NCBI GenBank assembly: GCA_000283575.1 | Contig: AP012044.1 | Span: 310,001 to 374,000 of the forward strand | From: Oscillibacter valericigenes Sjm18-20 | GTDB lineage: Bacteria > Bacillota > Clostridia > Oscillospirales > Oscillospiraceae | Length of the DNA stretch: 64,000 nucleotides | Direction of reading: 5' to 3' | Part shown: one piece after another, positions 17,170 through 25,743 of the stretch | Position numbering within the stretch: position 1 is the stretch's first letter | How the letters are laid out: every line of letters begins with the position of its first letter | Notes under the pieces: generated by a model | The model's input: the letters and a program-made list of their open reading frames with translations, nothing else | Databases searched by the model: none | What the model was told of the DNA's origin: nothing | Position numbers and translations under genes: made by a program

Positions 17170-17996
17170 AGCCTGCCGAGAAGCGCAAGATTGCATGTGA
17201 GATACAGGAACAGTACCGTCTCAGCGAGCGCCGCGCGTGCAGGCTTATGAACATATACCGAAGTAGCAAGAGATACAATCCGAGTGGCAAAAGCGAAGAT
17301 GCCGCAATCACAGCTCGACTGACTGCGTTGGCTGCTCGTTGGAAACGGTTCGGCTATCGGCGATTGCATGTTATGCTCCAGCGTGAAGAGATACATATCA
17401 ACCACAAACGAACCTATCGACTCTATAAAGAGGCGGAGTTAGCCTTGAAGAGACGGAACAAGAAGAAAAAATACGAAAAGCGCGGCATGCCGGAACGCAC
17501 CGCAAAAGAAATGAATGCTCGCTGGTCGATGGATTTTGTCAGCGACAGAACCAGATATGGCTCAAACATTCGCGTTCTGACCGTAATTGATGAAGTGACG
17601 CGGGAATGTCTGGCTCTTGAAGTGGATAGCTCTCTCTCCGGGCGGAGGGTATCGGCTGTTCTAAACCGGATTGCCTTGTTCCGGGGGCTGCCGAAAGAAA
17701 TTCTGACCGATAACGGCTCTGAATTTACCAGTAATGTAATGAATGCCTGGGCGTACGATCACAAAGTGGAACACATTTTTACAGATCCGGGCAAGCCCAT
17801 GCAAAACGGCTACATAGAAAGCTTCAACGGGAAACTCCGCGCGGAATGCCTAAACCAACATTGGTTTCAAAGCTTGTCTGAGGCAAGGGAGATAATTGAA
17901 AACTGGCGGTTGGAATATAACAGGATCAGGCCGCATTCCTCTCTCGACAACCTGACGCCGGAAGAATATGCCTTGAAACTTTCAAGTTGTTACTAA
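17160..17996 (+). CDS. IS3-family OrfB transposase (copy 2, mosaic)
   Basis: Integrase-type transposase in the -1 frame relative to OrfA. The first in-frame ATG is at 17247, but coding similarity starts at [15 protein letters not shown]. The N-terminal 105 residues or so differ from copy 1 at many positions (for example [20 protein letters not shown] against [20 protein letters not shown]). The rest, with the DDE residues ([22 protein letters not shown]), is identical. The frame is intact. The N-terminal part of OrfB contacts the inverted repeats in related elements, so the difference could affect end recognition. Confidence 0.9.
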   Translation, partial: KRLKPAEKRKIACEIQEQYRLSERRACRLMNIYRSSKRYNPSGKSEDAAITARLTALAARWKRFGYRRLHVMLQREEIHINHKRTYRLYKEAELALKRRNKKKKYEKRGMPERTAKEMNARWSMDFVSDRTRYGSNIRVLTVIDEVTRECLALEVDSSLSGRRVSAVLNRIALFRGLPKEILTDNGSEFTSNVMNAWAYDHKVEHIFTDPGKPMQNGYIESFNGKLRAECLNQHWFQSLSEAREIIENWRLEYNRIRPHSSLDNLTPEEYALKLSSCY

Positions 17997-18056
17997 CATT
18001 CCCCCTGCGCGAAATCAGGGGGCAGGTCATTCCCATGAACAATTAAATACCAGCTT

Positions 18057-18090
18057 ATAGGCAGGGGCTCTTAATTGAGGCCCTGCCTAT
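18057..18090 (+). terminator. Strong hairpin, probable terminator
   Basis: ATAGGCAGGGGCTC pairs with GAGGCCCTGCCTAT around TTAATT, followed by TTACTT. It lies after the IS3 copy and before the IS91-like left end, and would stop readthrough in either direction. Confidence 0.6.
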
Positions 18091-18118
18091 TTACTTATAT
18101 TGGTATATTATAAACATT

Positions 18119-18710
18119 GCACGAAACCGCTAACGCGGTGGTATCTAAACCCTGAATTTTTCTTCTATAGAACCTGCTGCAGTTGCGGCAGGTTTTCTCT
18201 TTATCCCGTAAAATGGAAGCATCACTTTTAAGGAGATGATTCCATGACAAATGAAGAAGTCTTTGCTCGAGCCTACGATGAGGTGCGGCTGCGAGGCCTG
18301 TCGCCCAAAACAGTTGCGTCATATCTGGGACGGCTCAAGCTGTTCCTAAAGTATTTCAACGATCGTCCCATTGAAGAAATGGGTGAAAGCGAGATTCGCG
18401 AGTACCTGCTGTATCTGTTGAATTCGGGACACAGCGCGGGATCAGTCAATGTTTACAAAAGCGCACTGCGCTTCATTTTCGGTGCAGTCATGGGTCGGAA
18501 TCTCAATTGCCAGCTGATCCACAGGCGGCGCGAGCACCGGGAGTTCCCAGCATTGATGAGCAAAAAAGAGCTTGCGCATTTCTTTTCCAGCATGGACAAC
18601 CTCCGTGACAGAGCCATGTTTGAAACCGTATACGGTGCTGGGCTGCGCCTATCCGAAATAACCCATCTTCGCGTTCAAGACATCGACAGCCAGCAGATTC
18701 TCTACTCATT
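18119..18710. mobile_element. Internally deleted IS91-like element
   Basis: 592 bp with the same left end (GCACGAAACCGC hairpin, then CGGTGGTATC) and the same right end (ATTCTCTACTCATT) as the full element at 23654-26018. It lacks the 3' third of the recombinase gene and the whole transposase. The deletion joins CAGCAG of the recombinase directly to the last 14 bp of the element. The left flank TAAACATT and right flank ATACGAAGCTC are the two halves of a cassette-border site. Confidence 0.85.
18244..18696 (+). pseudogene. Truncated tyrosine recombinase of the IS91-like element
   Basis: First 151 codons match the intact recombinase at 23778 (about 95 percent by eye): TNEEVFARAYDEVRLRGLSP, then AGLRLSEITHLRVQDIDSQQ with the first catalytic Arg. 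The sequence then jumps to the element's right end, and about 18 unrelated residues follow to a stop at 18750. HxxR and the Tyr nucleophile are gone. AAGGAGATGATTCC precedes the ATG. A terminator-like stem (AACCTGC/GCAGGTT) sits in the leader, as in the intact copy. Confidence 0.9.
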
Positions 18711-18891
18711 ATACGAAGCTCATATAAACCGCGGATTACTATGCTCATAATAAGTTGCTTAGCCAGATTAAAGAAACACTTACTAACATTTGATAGCAAT
18801 ATAATTGCAATCTGCGTCATTACTCTTGCATTGGTGTACCGATGACTGTATTCTTAAAAATATACGTTTGCAAATAATGGAGGCAGATGGT

Positions 18892-19599
18892 TTGATTGAA
18901 ATTGCTGTTTGTGATGACGAAGAAATTGTGCTCTCCGAGTTAAGAAACAAAATTAAATCTTATATGGAACATACAAATTTTCTGTGTCAGATATTTGAGT
19001 TTTCAAACGCAGAAAGGTTGCTGAAGAGTCAAGAATTATTTGACATTGTTTTTCTTGATATTCAAATGGATGGTATGACCGGTATGGAAGCAGCTAAAAA
19101 ATTACGACAAGAAGGCTCCGAAAGTTTTTTTGTTTTTGTTACAGTGCTGAAAGAATATGTTTATGATGCCTTTACGGTAGAAGCATCAGACTATTTACTG
19201 AAGCCTATAGAAAATGAACGATTTATAAGTACAATGAATCGGATCCTCGGATACATTGGGGATAGAGAAAAAAACAAGCTGCTTATCCAAAAAGAATCAT
19301 GGTGCAAATCTATTCGGTTTGCGGATATTTTATATTGTGAGGCAATCAACCGAAAAATTTTTGTTCACACCAAGCAGGGTGTTATTAACTACTACTTCAA
19401 AATAGAAGAATTAGAAAAGCAGTTAGGGCCTTGCTTTTTTAGGTGCCATCGCAGTTATCTTGTGAACCTAAAATACGTTTGTGGCTATGAAAACGGCATG
19501 GCAGAACTTGAAAATGGTGAGAGTATTTTAGTCTCAAGACTGCGGCAGCAGGATTTCAAAAAAGCTGTTTTATGCTTCATGAAAGAAAGGCGCAAATAA
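18892..19599 (+). CDS. LytTR-family response regulator (AgrA-like)
   Basis: About 235 residues. The receiver domain begins IEIAVCDDEEIVLSELRNKI with the acidic pocket; the phospho-acceptor Asp is in DIVFLDIQMDGMTG and the conserved Lys in DYLLKPIENERF. The C-terminal LytTR DNA-binding domain spans SIRFADILYCEAINRKIFVH to CHRSYLVNLKYVCGYENGMA. It would control transcription after phosphorylation by the kinase encoded immediately downstream. A TTG start at 18892 is favoured by GGAGG 8 bp upstream; longer starts (ATG 18880, or 18805) lack one. No AgrB/AgrD-type peptide genes are visible beside it. Confidence 0.85.
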   Translation: MIEIAVCDDEEIVLSELRNKIKSYMEHTNFLCQIFEFSNAERLLKSQELFDIVFLDIQMDGMTGMEAAKKLRQEGSESFFVFVTVLKEYVYDAFTVEASDYLLKPIENERFISTMNRILGYIGDREKNKLLIQKESWCKSIRFADILYCEAINRKIFVHTKQGVINYYFKIEELEKQLGPCFFRCHRSYLVNLKYVCGYENGMAELENGESILVSRLRQQDFKKAVLCFMKERRK

Positions 19600-19601
19600 A
19601 T

Positions 19602-20903
19602 ATGGATTGGTTTACCTTATTGACGAAATGGCTTAGCCCCATTTTATGCTTCTGGATTTTAAATGGAAGCCTTGCATGGCTTGAAATGTATTTTTTCGGT
19701 AAGTTCGTAAGACAACCCTTAAAATGGTATCATTATGCCGCTTATATACTTACGATGTACTTTATCTATGGGGCAGAAATACAGATGCGGGTATTATTTC
19801 CGGTTTCAACTCTTTTGGAATTGACCGTACTCTTTATATTTGGGTGTCTCATTTTAAAATGCTCGCCAATATTATCAGCAATTACGACCATCCTTACAAT
19901 AAGTGTTATGCAGGTTTTAAATGGCATTTTTCAATCAATCATCAATCTTGCTTGCACGTTTTTATTTTATCCGCATATACTTGTGCCTGTTTGCGTTATT
20001 CTCACATTGGTAGCAGCCTTTTTTTCTTATCGGTACATCGCAAAATTATTTAGTAAAAAAGCGCCCATAAATTGGTATATGTTAAACCTTCTACTGCCAA
20101 TTCTGTTTATTTTATTAGTAATTCAGCATATTTTTATAATCCACGGAGATCCTACTGCAACGCTATCGACGGGCGATAATTGGTGCATGTTACTAATACA
20201 AATTATAGCCTATTTTTGCCTGTTCTCAGTGCTTTTTGCTTATAGAAAATTGTCAGATCATTATGAATTGCAAATACAGAATGCGTTGTTGGAGCAAGAG
20301 ATTAATATGCAAAAAAATTATATGCAGGAGGTGCAAACCCGTTATGAGAAGACCGCTGCTTTTCGGCATGATATTAAGAATCATTGGGTCGTGTTAATGG
20401 GCCTCTTAAAAAATGGAGAGATTCAAAATGCATTCGAATATTTAAACAAACTGGAGGCTGCATCCGATACATTCTCTTTTTTCTGCCATACAGGGAATAT
20501 CGTAATTGATATGCTTCTTGCCAATAAATTGGGGTTGGCGCAGCAAAATGGAATTAGAGTAGATTGTACCATGAAGCTCCCCGGTGACGATGCAATTGAC
20601 AATATGGATCTTTGTATTGTCTTTGCCAATGCGGTTGATAATGCAATAAAAGCCTGCAACACTGTTAAAGAAGGAGATCAATATATAAGACTCTCCGCGG
20701 TTCAAAAAGGGAAACTTCTTATGGTCGAGATTGAAAACAGCCGCAGTGTAAATGATGTGAAGCGCAAAGGTACAGGCATTGGACTTCAAAATATTAAAGC
20801 TGTTGCCGAAAAGTATAATGGCACAGTGAGTGTGGAATCGAATGAGAAGATTTTTAAACTAAACATCCTTTTTATCATTTCACTACATTCAGATAGCATT
20901 TGA
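19602..20903 (+). CDS. GHKL-domain sensor histidine kinase (AgrC-like)
   Basis: About 433 residues from ATG 19602 (AAAGG upstream), 2 bp after the response regulator stop. The N-terminal half has about six membrane helices for signal perception. A coiled linker (LEQEINMQKNYMQEVQTRYE) leads to the H box AAFRHDIKNHWVVLMGLL with the phosphorylated His. The ATPase domain has the N box FANAVDNAIKAC and the G box GTGIGLQNIKAVAEKYNGTV. It is the cognate partner of the LytTR regulator. The arrangement matches peptide-sensing agr/com systems; the ligand is unknown. The final 20 residues look slightly eroded. Confidence 0.85.
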   Translation: MDWFTLLTKWLSPILCFWILNGSLAWLEMYFFGKFVRQPLKWYHYAAYILTMYFIYGAEIQMRVLFPVSTLLELTVLFIFGCLILKCSPILSAITTILTISVMQVLNGIFQSIINLACTFLFYPHILVPVCVILTLVAAFFSYRYIAKLFSKKAPINWYMLNLLLPILFILLVIQHIFIIHGDPTATLSTGDNWCMLLIQIIAYFCLFSVLFAYRKLSDHYELQIQNALLEQEINMQKNYMQEVQTRYEKTAAFRHDIKNHWVVLMGLLKNGEIQNAFEYLNKLEAASDTFSFFCHTGNIVIDMLLANKLGLAQQNGIRVDCTMKLPGDDAIDNMDLCIVFANAVDNAIKACNTVKEGDQYIRLSAVQKGKLLMVEIENSRSVNDVKRKGTGIGLQNIKAVAEKYNGTVSVESNEKIFKLNILFIISLHSDSI

Positions 20904-20975
20904 CTGCAAATTTATTGAAATAATATATATCATTAAATATAGTTAGTGTATCTTCAAACATAAACAGGAGGTTTT

Positions 20976-21413
20976 ATGATGAGCATTAACGGTATTGGAG
21001 TGCCTTCCCCTCAAAATTCAACCGCGGATCATTCAAAAGACACAGAACAGAAAATTAAATCCTTGGAACAGAAAAAGGCCAAACTCCTGGAGGACAAGGA
21101 GAAAGAAAAGAATCCCTTTGCACTAAAACAAAGCGATGAGTATGCTGCGATCAGCAAAAAAATTCAGGAACTGGACAAACAAATTCAAGTGTTGAATGCT
21201 GAATCATCATCCGCTCCAACAAATGATAAAAATGAAAACACAAATTCGCGGATGCGTCCGTTTGATGAATTTGTAAGCAGTGAGGATCAGCCACAGTCCC
21301 CTTCTTCCGGGGTCTACTGTGTTTCTCCTGATGAAAACGGAAATTCGGTAATCTCTTTTGACCCGCCTCAGGCAGATAATCACGCGTCGAATGAAAAAAG
21401 CCAGCGGCCATAA
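20976..21413 (+). CDS. FlxA-like coiled-coil protein
   Basis: 145 residues, start ATG 20976 behind a perfect AGGAGGTTTT. Residues about 22-75 form a charged coiled coil (KDTEQKIKSLEQKKAKLLED, then KIQELDKQIQVLNAE), characteristic of FlxA-like proteins. A Ser/Pro/Asn-rich disordered tail follows. No signal peptide. It stands downstream of the regulator/kinase pair, 72 bp after it, and might be under its control. Function of this family is not established. Confidence 0.7.
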   Translation: MMSINGIGVPSPQNSTADHSKDTEQKIKSLEQKKAKLLEDKEKEKNPFALKQSDEYAAISKKIQELDKQIQVLNAESSSAPTNDKNENTNSRMRPFDEFVSSEDQPQSPSSGVYCVSPDENGNSVISFDPPQADNHASNEKSQRP

Positions 21414-21535
21414 TATAGGCCATAGGCCATATAATCGAAATACGTGGCTGACGGCAAGGCGAAGTAAAGTTAAAGTGTCTGGCGGTGTACGGTGGTCAAG
21501 ACCGGGGTGTATAGGCTTAGAGCTTAGGCGCGATA

Positions 21536-21718
21536 TAAACATAGCACTAAACCGGCGGCGTGTTGATGCTGAACCGGTAAAATCGTTAATCCGACTCCAT
21601 TAGCTAAAAGTCAATAAAACCGCTTTCAATGCCTTAAAAACGAATTAGCAGGTTCACAAGAAGGACGGCAATGCCGTCCTTCTTGCTTTAGTGGAACAGT
21701 CTAAACATAATGCGCAGT
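21536..21718. repeat. Two degenerate cassette-border sites around a hairpin
   Basis: TAAACATAGCACTAAACCGG at 21536-21555 resembles the left end of the IS91-related repeats. TAAACATAATGCGCAGTG at 21702-21719 resembles the border core. The 417-bp stretch 21414-21830 otherwise holds short repeats (TAGGCCATAGGCCATA) and a terminator, and no gene. Confidence 0.45.
21656..21690 (+). terminator. Probable rho-independent terminator
   Basis: Stem AAGAAGGACGGCA/TGCCGTCCTTCTT with almost no loop, followed by GCTTTAG. The stem is nearly perfect and the T-tract weak; it may end the FlxA-like transcript. Confidence 0.65.
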
Positions 21719-21830
21719 GCAGATCAACGGCTGTGAGGTCGATCTTATATGGATAATGGGCCGTTCATTTTGATGACATTTAATACTATTTGGAGAGAGG
21801 TGTTACAAATTTATAATACCCGCACAAAAG

Positions 21831-22988
21831 CTAATGTGATTTAATAGAGTCAATAAAAGCCGGAGGATTAATGATTTTGTTGCCTGAAGAATCAATATAT
21901 GCGCTATCAAAGAGTAATTTAATTATTTCCTCATTTGTTAGAGATTGATCGACCTGCCAGCCTAGTGCGAGTACACCTGCAGCATATGGTATCCCCCAGC
22001 TCAAACCACCTTGCCCAGTAAATTGATATGAATTATGATTGGCTGAGTACTGCTCGGCAGTAGCCCTAAAAGACGTTGGAACAAAGATGCTACCATCTAA
22101 TTGTATATCAGAAGGCATTGTCGGAAAACCCGTTTTGAAAAGTGTAACATCGTCGGGCTTTTCTGGATCGTAATATCCAGGAGCGATGATACCAGTTTTA
22201 TTATCTTCCCTGCAATCTAGGACCAAAATTCCCTCCGCCTGCGCCTCCGCCACGGCATCGTCCCATTCTTCGAGGTTTTCTTCAAAAGGCGATCCGGTAC
22301 CGGAGGGGGCTGCGGAAACGGAGACAACACGAATTTTTTTCCCTGAGGGCAACCCTCTATTAGTTTTAATGATCCATCTCAATGCTTCTGCGTAGTAATG
22401 GCTATCGCCAGTCCATGATGGAGCGGCTGCGAAATAAAGTTCTGCATCCGGTGCAACGCCGCAACTATTCCCTACTAGTAGACTTGCTACAGCGGGGCCA
22501 TGCATTGAACCTGAATCAACTGGCTGATTCGTACCAAAGTCTTTATACTCTATTATTCTTTCGCTGAATTCGGGATGGAATGGTTGCGCAAGATTTTGGT
22601 CTATTATAGCTACTTTAACTCCCTTGCCAGTGATCCCCTGTTGATGTAATTTGCAGATACCAAGTCCTGGATTTTTGCCGTTTTCGAGAACCTGCGCTGC
22701 CAACTTCTCATTGCCAGGGAAAATCGTATCCATGTTAAAGGTATAGGTTATTATATCCTCTGGCGCATAGTTATCTTCTTCTATCTTTTTAATTTCTGAA
22801 ACAGAACCGGAAAGGACACGAACATCGCTGTATTGTGGAATGTATTCCACGGTGCTATTTGACGCTGATAGTTCCGGAGTACCCGTTTGTGAGGGACGGG
22901 GCGTTTCATTTGTATGAGTACCACCAACGGAACAGGATGCTAGTATGGGAACCACGGCAATCAAGATCAGGGCGATAAGTTTTTTCAT
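21831..22988 (-). CDS. Subtilisin-like serine protease (S8), lipoprotein
   Basis: 385 residues with a lipoprotein signal peptide (lipobox LASC, Cys19) and a threonine/proline-rich linker, so it is exported and tethered to the outer face of the membrane. The S8 triad is recognisable: Asp130 in VKVAIIDQN, His163 in GSMHGPAVASLL, Ser330 in GGLSWGIPYAAGVLALG (usual GTSMAAPHVAG). The serine motif is divergent, so activity is likely but not certain. Single minus-strand gene; ATG 22988 has GGAG about 12 bp upstream. Border sites lie on both sides (21702 and 23027). Confidence 0.85.
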   Translation of the reverse strand: MKKLIALILIAVVPILASCSVGGTHTNETPRPSQTGTPELSASNSTVEYIPQYSDVRVLSGSVSEIKKIEEDNYAPEDIITYTFNMDTIFPGNEKLAAQVLENGKNPGLGICKLHQQGITGKGVKVAIIDQNLAQPFHPEFSERIIEYKDFGTNQPVDSGSMHGPAVASLLVGNSCGVAPDAELYFAAAPSWTGDSHYYAEALRWIIKTNRGLPSGKKIRVVSVSAAPSGTGSPFEENLEEWDDAVAEAQAEGILVLDCREDNKTGIIAPGYYDPEKPDDVTLFKTGFPTMPSDIQLDGSIFVPTSFRATAEQYSANHNSYQFTGQGGLSWGIPYAAGVLALGWQVDQSLTNEEIIKLLFDSAYIDSSGNKIINPPAFIDSIKSH

Positions 22989-23026
22989 TTATAATTACTC
23001 CATTAATTAAACTTTTCTGCAGAGTG

Positions 23027-23045
23027 TAAACAAACTGCGAAGCTC
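23027..23045. repeat. Cassette-border site
   Basis: TAAACAAACTGCGAAGCTC, followed by AAAACACTTAGATTATACTC. The same tail (CAAAACACTTATATTATACGC) follows repeat B at 12337. Confidence 0.7.
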
Positions 23046-23078
23046 AAAACACTTAGATTATACTCGACAAATCCGGGG

Positions 23079-23570
23079 TTATATTTGATTGCTTGAGTGA
23101 ATCGCTTTTCTTCCAAATGGTACAAAAAGAAATGGCGCAAGGTTTGCTGACAGTACAGAAAGGTTAAAACGACCTATTATCTTATATAAACCGGAACTCA
23201 AAATGCTAATCCAGTTCTGGAAGGTCGCCAATTCAACGCTGATGGATGCTGGAAAGTTTGGTAGATATAGTTGCATCAGGGTTAGGGCTAAATAAATGGC
23301 AGAGATAATGGCTGCAGAAACGGCAATCTCTGCTCTTGTCATAGTTCTGAAAGCCCACAAGCCTCCCAATAACAGTACTATCAAAAATAGTCCTCCGTTA
23401 AAAATGGCAGAGCGGAGAGGATCGGCAGAAACTTCAGACACTCCATCAACTCCTACGGTTTTTACTATAAAGAAAAATCTTCCTAAATAAATGGTAAGAT
23501 AAAAGCTAACCCAGCTGGAGACAAGGCAGAAAACTGGCACTCTCCATAAAGTGTTGATTCGTATTTTCAT
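23079..23570 (-). CDS. Hypothetical integral membrane protein
   Basis: 163 residues with four hydrophobic segments (VFCLVSSWVSFYLTIYLGRF, FNGGLFLIVLLLGGLWAF, AVSAAIISAIYLALTLMQLY, and one near the C-terminus) and a short basic tail. No recognised family. The start ATG 23570 follows AAAGGGAAAATCTAT. It is another single minus-strand gene between a border site (23027) and the left end of the IS91-like element (23654). Confidence 0.65.
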   Translation of the reverse strand: MKIRINTLWRVPVFCLVSSWVSFYLTIYLGRFFFIVKTVGVDGVSEVSADPLRSAIFNGGLFLIVLLLGGLWAFRTMTRAEIAVSAAIISAIYLALTLMQLYLPNFPASISVELATFQNWISILSSGLYKIIGRFNLSVLSANLAPFLFVPFGRKAIHSSNQI

Positions 23571-23777
23571 ATAGATTTTCCCTTTCAGTAAACGATCAAA
23601 TTCCGGTTTATCATCAAATTAAGTGAATTTTCTACATGTACATCATAAACATAGCACGAAACCGCTGGCGCGGTGGTATCTAAACCCTGAATTTTTCTTC
23701 TATCGAACCTGCTGCAGTTGCGGCAGGTTTTCTCTTTATCCCGTAAAATGGAAGCATCACTTTTAAGGAGATATTCC

Positions 23778-24593
23778 ATGACAAATGAAGAAGTCTTTTC
23801 TCGAGCCTACGATGAGGTGCGGCTGCGAGGTCTGTCGCCCAAAACAGTTGCGTCGTATCTGGGACGGCTCAAGCTATTCCTCAAATATTTCCATGACCAA
23901 CCCATTGAAGGAATGGGTGAAAGCGAGATTCGCGAGTACCTGCTGTATCTATTGGATTCCGGACACAGCGCGGGATCAGTCAATGCTTACAACAGCGCAC
24001 TGCGTTTCATTTTCGGTGCAGTCATGGGGCAAAACCTAAACTATCAGCTAATCCATCGACGGCGCGAACACCGGGAGTTCGCGGCATTGATGAGCAAAAA
24101 AGAGCTTACGCATTTCTTTTCCAGCATGGACAACCTCCGTGACAGAGCTATGTTTGAAACCGCATACGGCGCGGGATTGCGCCTGTCCGAAATAACTTAC
24201 CTCCGCGTTCAGGACATTGACAGCCAGCAGATGAGGATTTTCATTCACCAAGGAAAAGGCGGCAAAGACAGATATACGCTGCTCTCACAGCGTAATTTAA
24301 AGGTGCTACGTGAGTATTGCAGGACAAATCATCCGGAGGGGTATTTGTTTTATCTCAGAAAGCAGCGGCAAAAAGTATTGACGCCGCGCTCGGTGGCAAA
24401 TGCCTTTCGCAACTGCTGCAAAAATGCTGGCCTGCCGGATACTTACACAGTTCATACGCTGCGCCACTGCTTTGCGACGCACCTCTTGGAATCCGGTGCA
24501 GAAGTCTGCCAAATCAAGGAACTGCTTGGTCATACGTTCATTCAGACAACAGCATTTTATCTTCATATCGGCAACATGAACAAGCAGATTTAA
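23778..24593 (+). CDS. Tyrosine recombinase of the IS91-like element
   Basis: 271 residues from ATG 23778 (AAGGAG upstream). An N-terminal SAM-like DNA-binding domain (LRGLSPKTVASYLGRLKLFL) precedes an XerC/D-type catalytic domain. Catalytic residues visible: Arg in GAGLRLSEITYLRV, Lys in GKGGKDRYTLL, HxxR in VHTLRHCFATHLL, His in ELLGHTFIQTT, and the Tyr nucleophile in TTAFYLHIGN. Complete and in frame, so it is the one recombinase in the window that looks active. It ends 55 bp before the transposase. The two-half border sites flanking its own element and its deletion derivative suggest it, or the transposase, acts at those sites. Confidence 0.92.
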   Translation: MTNEEVFSRAYDEVRLRGLSPKTVASYLGRLKLFLKYFHDQPIEGMGESEIREYLLYLLDSGHSAGSVNAYNSALRFIFGAVMGQNLNYQLIHRRREHREFAALMSKKELTHFFSSMDNLRDRAMFETAYGAGLRLSEITYLRVQDIDSQQMRIFIHQGKGGKDRYTLLSQRNLKVLREYCRTNHPEGYLFYLRKQRQKVLTPRSVANAFRNCCKNAGLPDTYTVHTLRHCFATHLLESGAEVCQIKELLGHTFIQTTAFYLHIGNMNKQI

Positions 24594-24648
24594 AGCCCGT
24601 TGGACTCACTGCCTAAAAAACGGGGCCGCAAACCGAGGGTGTCATCAA

Positions 24649-25743
24649 ATGCCTGAGGTACAAGATATTTTAGAGCAGTATGGTGAAGGTTACCGGCAAA
24701 GTCACCGGCTGCCTATGGCTCAACGCAAGGCAATGAACGCCATTCTCAATTGCCGCACGGCCAAACTTGGAGGCCACATGGATCACTGTCCGGAGTGTGG
24801 ATACCAAAGACCATCCTACAACTCGTGCCGTAACCGGCACTGTCCGAAATGCCAGACACTCTCCAAAGAACGCTGGATTGACGCGCAAAAGGGAAACCTG
24901 CTCAACGTGGGCTCCTGTATCGTCTCAGCTACACAGCGGAAAAGCAGATTGTAACCGCCCTGCTGGTTCCGGTAAATCCATGGATTCAGCTCCTGCGGTA
25001 CGTTGAATACCACATGAAAGTAGCCATCCGCTGACAAGAAATATCTTGGCGCCGCCACCGGCCACACCGCTGTGCTCCATACGTGGGGTCAAAACCTCTG
25101 CTTCCACCCACATATACACTGCATTGTTCCGGGCGGTGGCCTCACCAAGCTGGGCAAATGGCTTCCGTCCAGGAAAAAGTTCTTCCTGCCGGTGAAGGTC
25201 CTGTCCAGGAAATTTCGAGGCAAGTTTTTATCGCTGCTCAAGCAGCGGTTTCCCAGCATAGAACTGTCCGTGCTGAATGAGTGTTATCATAAGGAATGGG
25301 TGGTTTACTGCAAGCCGCCTTTTAAAGACGCCGCCTGCGTGGTGGAGTATCTTGGACGCTACACCCACAGGGTGGCGATCGCCAATAACCGTATTCTAAG
25401 TACAGAGAACAGGCAGGTCTCTTTCAAATGGCGAGACTACCGGGACGGTGGCCGCTGGAAAGAGATGACGTTGAGAGCGGAAGAGTTTATTCGGCGCTTC
25501 CTGATGCACGTCCTGCCAACCGGGTTCATGAAAATTCGGCACTATGGTTTTCTGTCCAGTCGCGGCAAGCAGAAGAAGCTGCACACCTGCAAGGTACAGA
25601 CGGGCACATCACTGAAAAAAAGAGAAAAGCTCTCCACGGAGGCCCTCATCCAAAAGATCCTCGGCAGAAAGCCCTCTCAATGCCCAAGATGCAAATGCCG
25701 CGGTCTGCTTCGAACCGGACTCGCACCACCCACAGCCTGCTAA
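24649..25743 (+). pseudogene. IS91-family HUH transposase disrupted by an internal inversion
   Basis: Rolling-circle (Y2-HUH) transposase. The N-terminal zinc-binding domain reads MDHCPECGYQRPSYNSCRNR then HCPKC. The HUH motif is FHPHIHCIVPGGG and the tyrosine region VVEYLGRYTHRVAIAN. Read forwards, the frame is lost after LLNVG (24909) and resumes at about 25026. The missing middle (YFHVVFNVPQELNPWIYRNQ, then QGGYNLLFRCVAETIQE) lies on the opposite strand between 24910 and 25025. Reversing exactly those 116 bp gives one continuous frame of 364 codons. As sequenced, the protein is truncated or needs restart at GTG 25072. Confidence 0.9.
24910..25025. other. 116-bp inverted segment inside the transposase gene
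   Basis: Bounded by GGCT (24910-24913) and AGCC (25022-25025). The minus strand of this segment encodes the conserved transposase stretch that is absent from the plus strand. Re-inversion restores GTG GGC TAC TTT CAT on the left and GAG CCA TCC GCT on the right, both in frame. Confidence 0.85.

Larger units (their letters stand above)
16829..18029. mobile_element. IS3-family (IS407-group) element, copy 2
   Basis: 1201 bp with the same TGACCTG ends as copy 1 (7588-8788). Identical to copy 1 except for scattered bases over about the first 320 bp and the last 550 bp, but strongly diverged (roughly 60-70 percent by eye) between about 17150 and 17482. No target duplication (left flank GGAT, right flank TCCC). 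Inserted between the site at 16660 and the deleted IS91-like element. Confidence 0.9.
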
